From Arenimonas soli (GTDB taxonomy: Bacteria > Pseudomonadota > Gammaproteobacteria > Xanthomonadales > Xanthomonadaceae): a stretch of 64,000 nucleotides of DNA. The notes under the pieces were generated by a model, which did not search any database, had not been told where the DNA came from, and worked only from the letters and a program-made list of their open reading frames with translations. Where the stretch lies: the NCBI RefSeq assembly GCF_014643775.1, contig NZ_BMKC01000001.1:930001-994000 (forward strand). Reading direction: 5' to 3'. Position 1 is the stretch's first letter; the number at the start of each line of letters is the position of its first letter. Both the position numbers and the translations under genes were made by a program. This document shows, piece after piece, positions 63,450-64,000 of the stretch.

Positions 63450-64000
63450 TTACTTGGGGGCCAGGCGCACGGCGCCGTCGAGGCGGATGGTTTCGCCGTT
63501 GAGGTAGCGGTTGCCGACGATGTAGGCCACGAGGTCGGCGAACTCTTCCGGGCGGCCCAGGCGGGACGGGAAGGGGATGGACGCCGACAGCGACTGCTGC
63601 ACGGCTTCGGGCATGCCGTCGACCATCGGGGTCCAGAAGATGCCCGGTGCCACGGTGTTCACGCGGATGCCGAAACGCGCCAGTTCGCGCGCCATCGGCA
63701 GGGTCATGCCGACCACGCCGCCCTTGGACGCCGAATACGCGGCCTGGCCGATCTGGCCTTCGTAGGCGGCGACCGAGGCGGTGTTGACGATCACGCCGCG
63801 CTCGCCTTCGTCGGCTTCGTTGTGCTGCATCAGGTTGGCCGCGGCCTTGGCCACGTTGAAGCTGCCGACCAGGTTCACCATGACGGTCGTGGCGAAGTTC
63901 TTCAGGGGCATCGGCGCTTCCTTGCCCAGCACGCGGCCGGCGCCCAGGATGCCGGCGCAGTTCACGGCGGCATTGAGCCCGCCCATGAAGTCCTTCGCGG
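63450..64000 (-). CDS. Short-chain dehydrogenase, 3-hydroxyacyl-CoA dehydrogenase type-2 like (5' end outside window)
   Basis: The C-terminal 183 or so residues of an SDR; the frame stays open to base 64000, so the N-terminal Rossmann glycine motif is off the window. Visible are NCAGI (SDR NNAG-type motif), the catalytic Ser region [25 protein letters not shown] (YxxxK) and [19 protein letters not shown]. The [18 protein letters not shown] block and the end [11 protein letters not shown] match HSD17B10-like 3-hydroxyacyl-CoA dehydrogenases of fatty-acid or isoleucine breakdown. efpL follows. Confidence 0.9.
   Translation of the reverse strand, partial: AKDFMGGLNAAVNCAGILGAGRVLGKEAPMPLKNFATTVMVNLVGSFNVAKAAANLMQHNEADEGERGVIVNTASVAAYEGQIGQAAYSASKGGVVGMTLPMARELARFGIRVNTVAPGIFWTPMVDGMPEAVQQSLSASIPFPSRLGRPEEFADLVAYIVGNRYLNGETIRLDGAVRLAPK

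Overview
The window looks like chromosomal backbone of a GC-rich gammaproteobacterium of the Xanthomonadaceae/Lysobacteraceae. The main evidence is an arginine cluster of the Xanthomonas type: N-acetylornithine carbamoyltransferase, an ArgE-like deacetylase, and a fused acetylglutamate kinase/synthase. Supporting evidence is a his operon headed by a TrpR-like regulator, a DksA with a histone-H1-like tail, a FimX-like protein and a HiPIP. There are no phage genes, insertion sequences or CRISPR arrays. Genes are packed with 1-8 base ATGA/GTGA overlaps, and many start at GTG or TTG.

Layout. 1-10.4 kb: cut FGE-like gene, phaR, gluQRS, htpX, a degenerate GGDEF/EAL protein, the divergent epmB/efp pair, and the run mtaD-ubiG-HAD phosphatase-squalene synthase-like gene. 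10.5-21.2 kb: folE2, three M23 peptidase genes plus yidD, dksA, a DUF885 hydrolase, cysS-sufE and a glycine-zipper envelope protein. 21.2-28.9 kb: arginine operon argF'-argG-argE-argBA-GNAT-argC-argH, preceded by a leader peptide and a terminator arranged like a classical attenuator. 28.9-33.9 kb: toxin remnant, CPBP protease, DUF3999 and DUF2339 envelope proteins. 34.0-38.0 kb: a candidate exopolysaccharide operon (two tandem GT2 synthases and an outer-membrane barrel) behind a near-consensus sigma-54 promoter. 38.0-50.9 kb: tRNA-Pro, hisS, a long histidine ammonia-lyase, a 7TMR-DISM diguanylate cyclase, then regulator-hisGDCBHAFI under a promoter overlapped by a palindromic operator. 50.9-64 kb: metallophosphoesterase, methionine-salvage genes mtnB-mtnD-GFA-mtnC, HiPIP behind an FNR-type box, rmuC, AGCS symporter, a less GC-rich two-gene module bracketed by inverted REP-like terminator elements, NSS transporter, nhaC, NUDIX hydrolase, efpL and a cut SDR gene.

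Shared themes. Arginine and histidine synthesis each carry visible and different regulation: attenuation for arginine, a repressor operator for histidine. Translation of proline-rich proteins is represented by EF-P, EpmB and the EF-P paralogue EfpL. c-di-GMP functions (degenerate FimX-like effector, active-looking cyclase) share the window with the sigma-54 exopolysaccharide operon. mtaD and mtnBDC handle methylthioadenosine. The observations most worth following up are the arginine attenuator, the sigma-54 glycosyltransferase pair with its barrel, the his operator with a nearly leaderless first gene, and the FNR-type HiPIP promoter.
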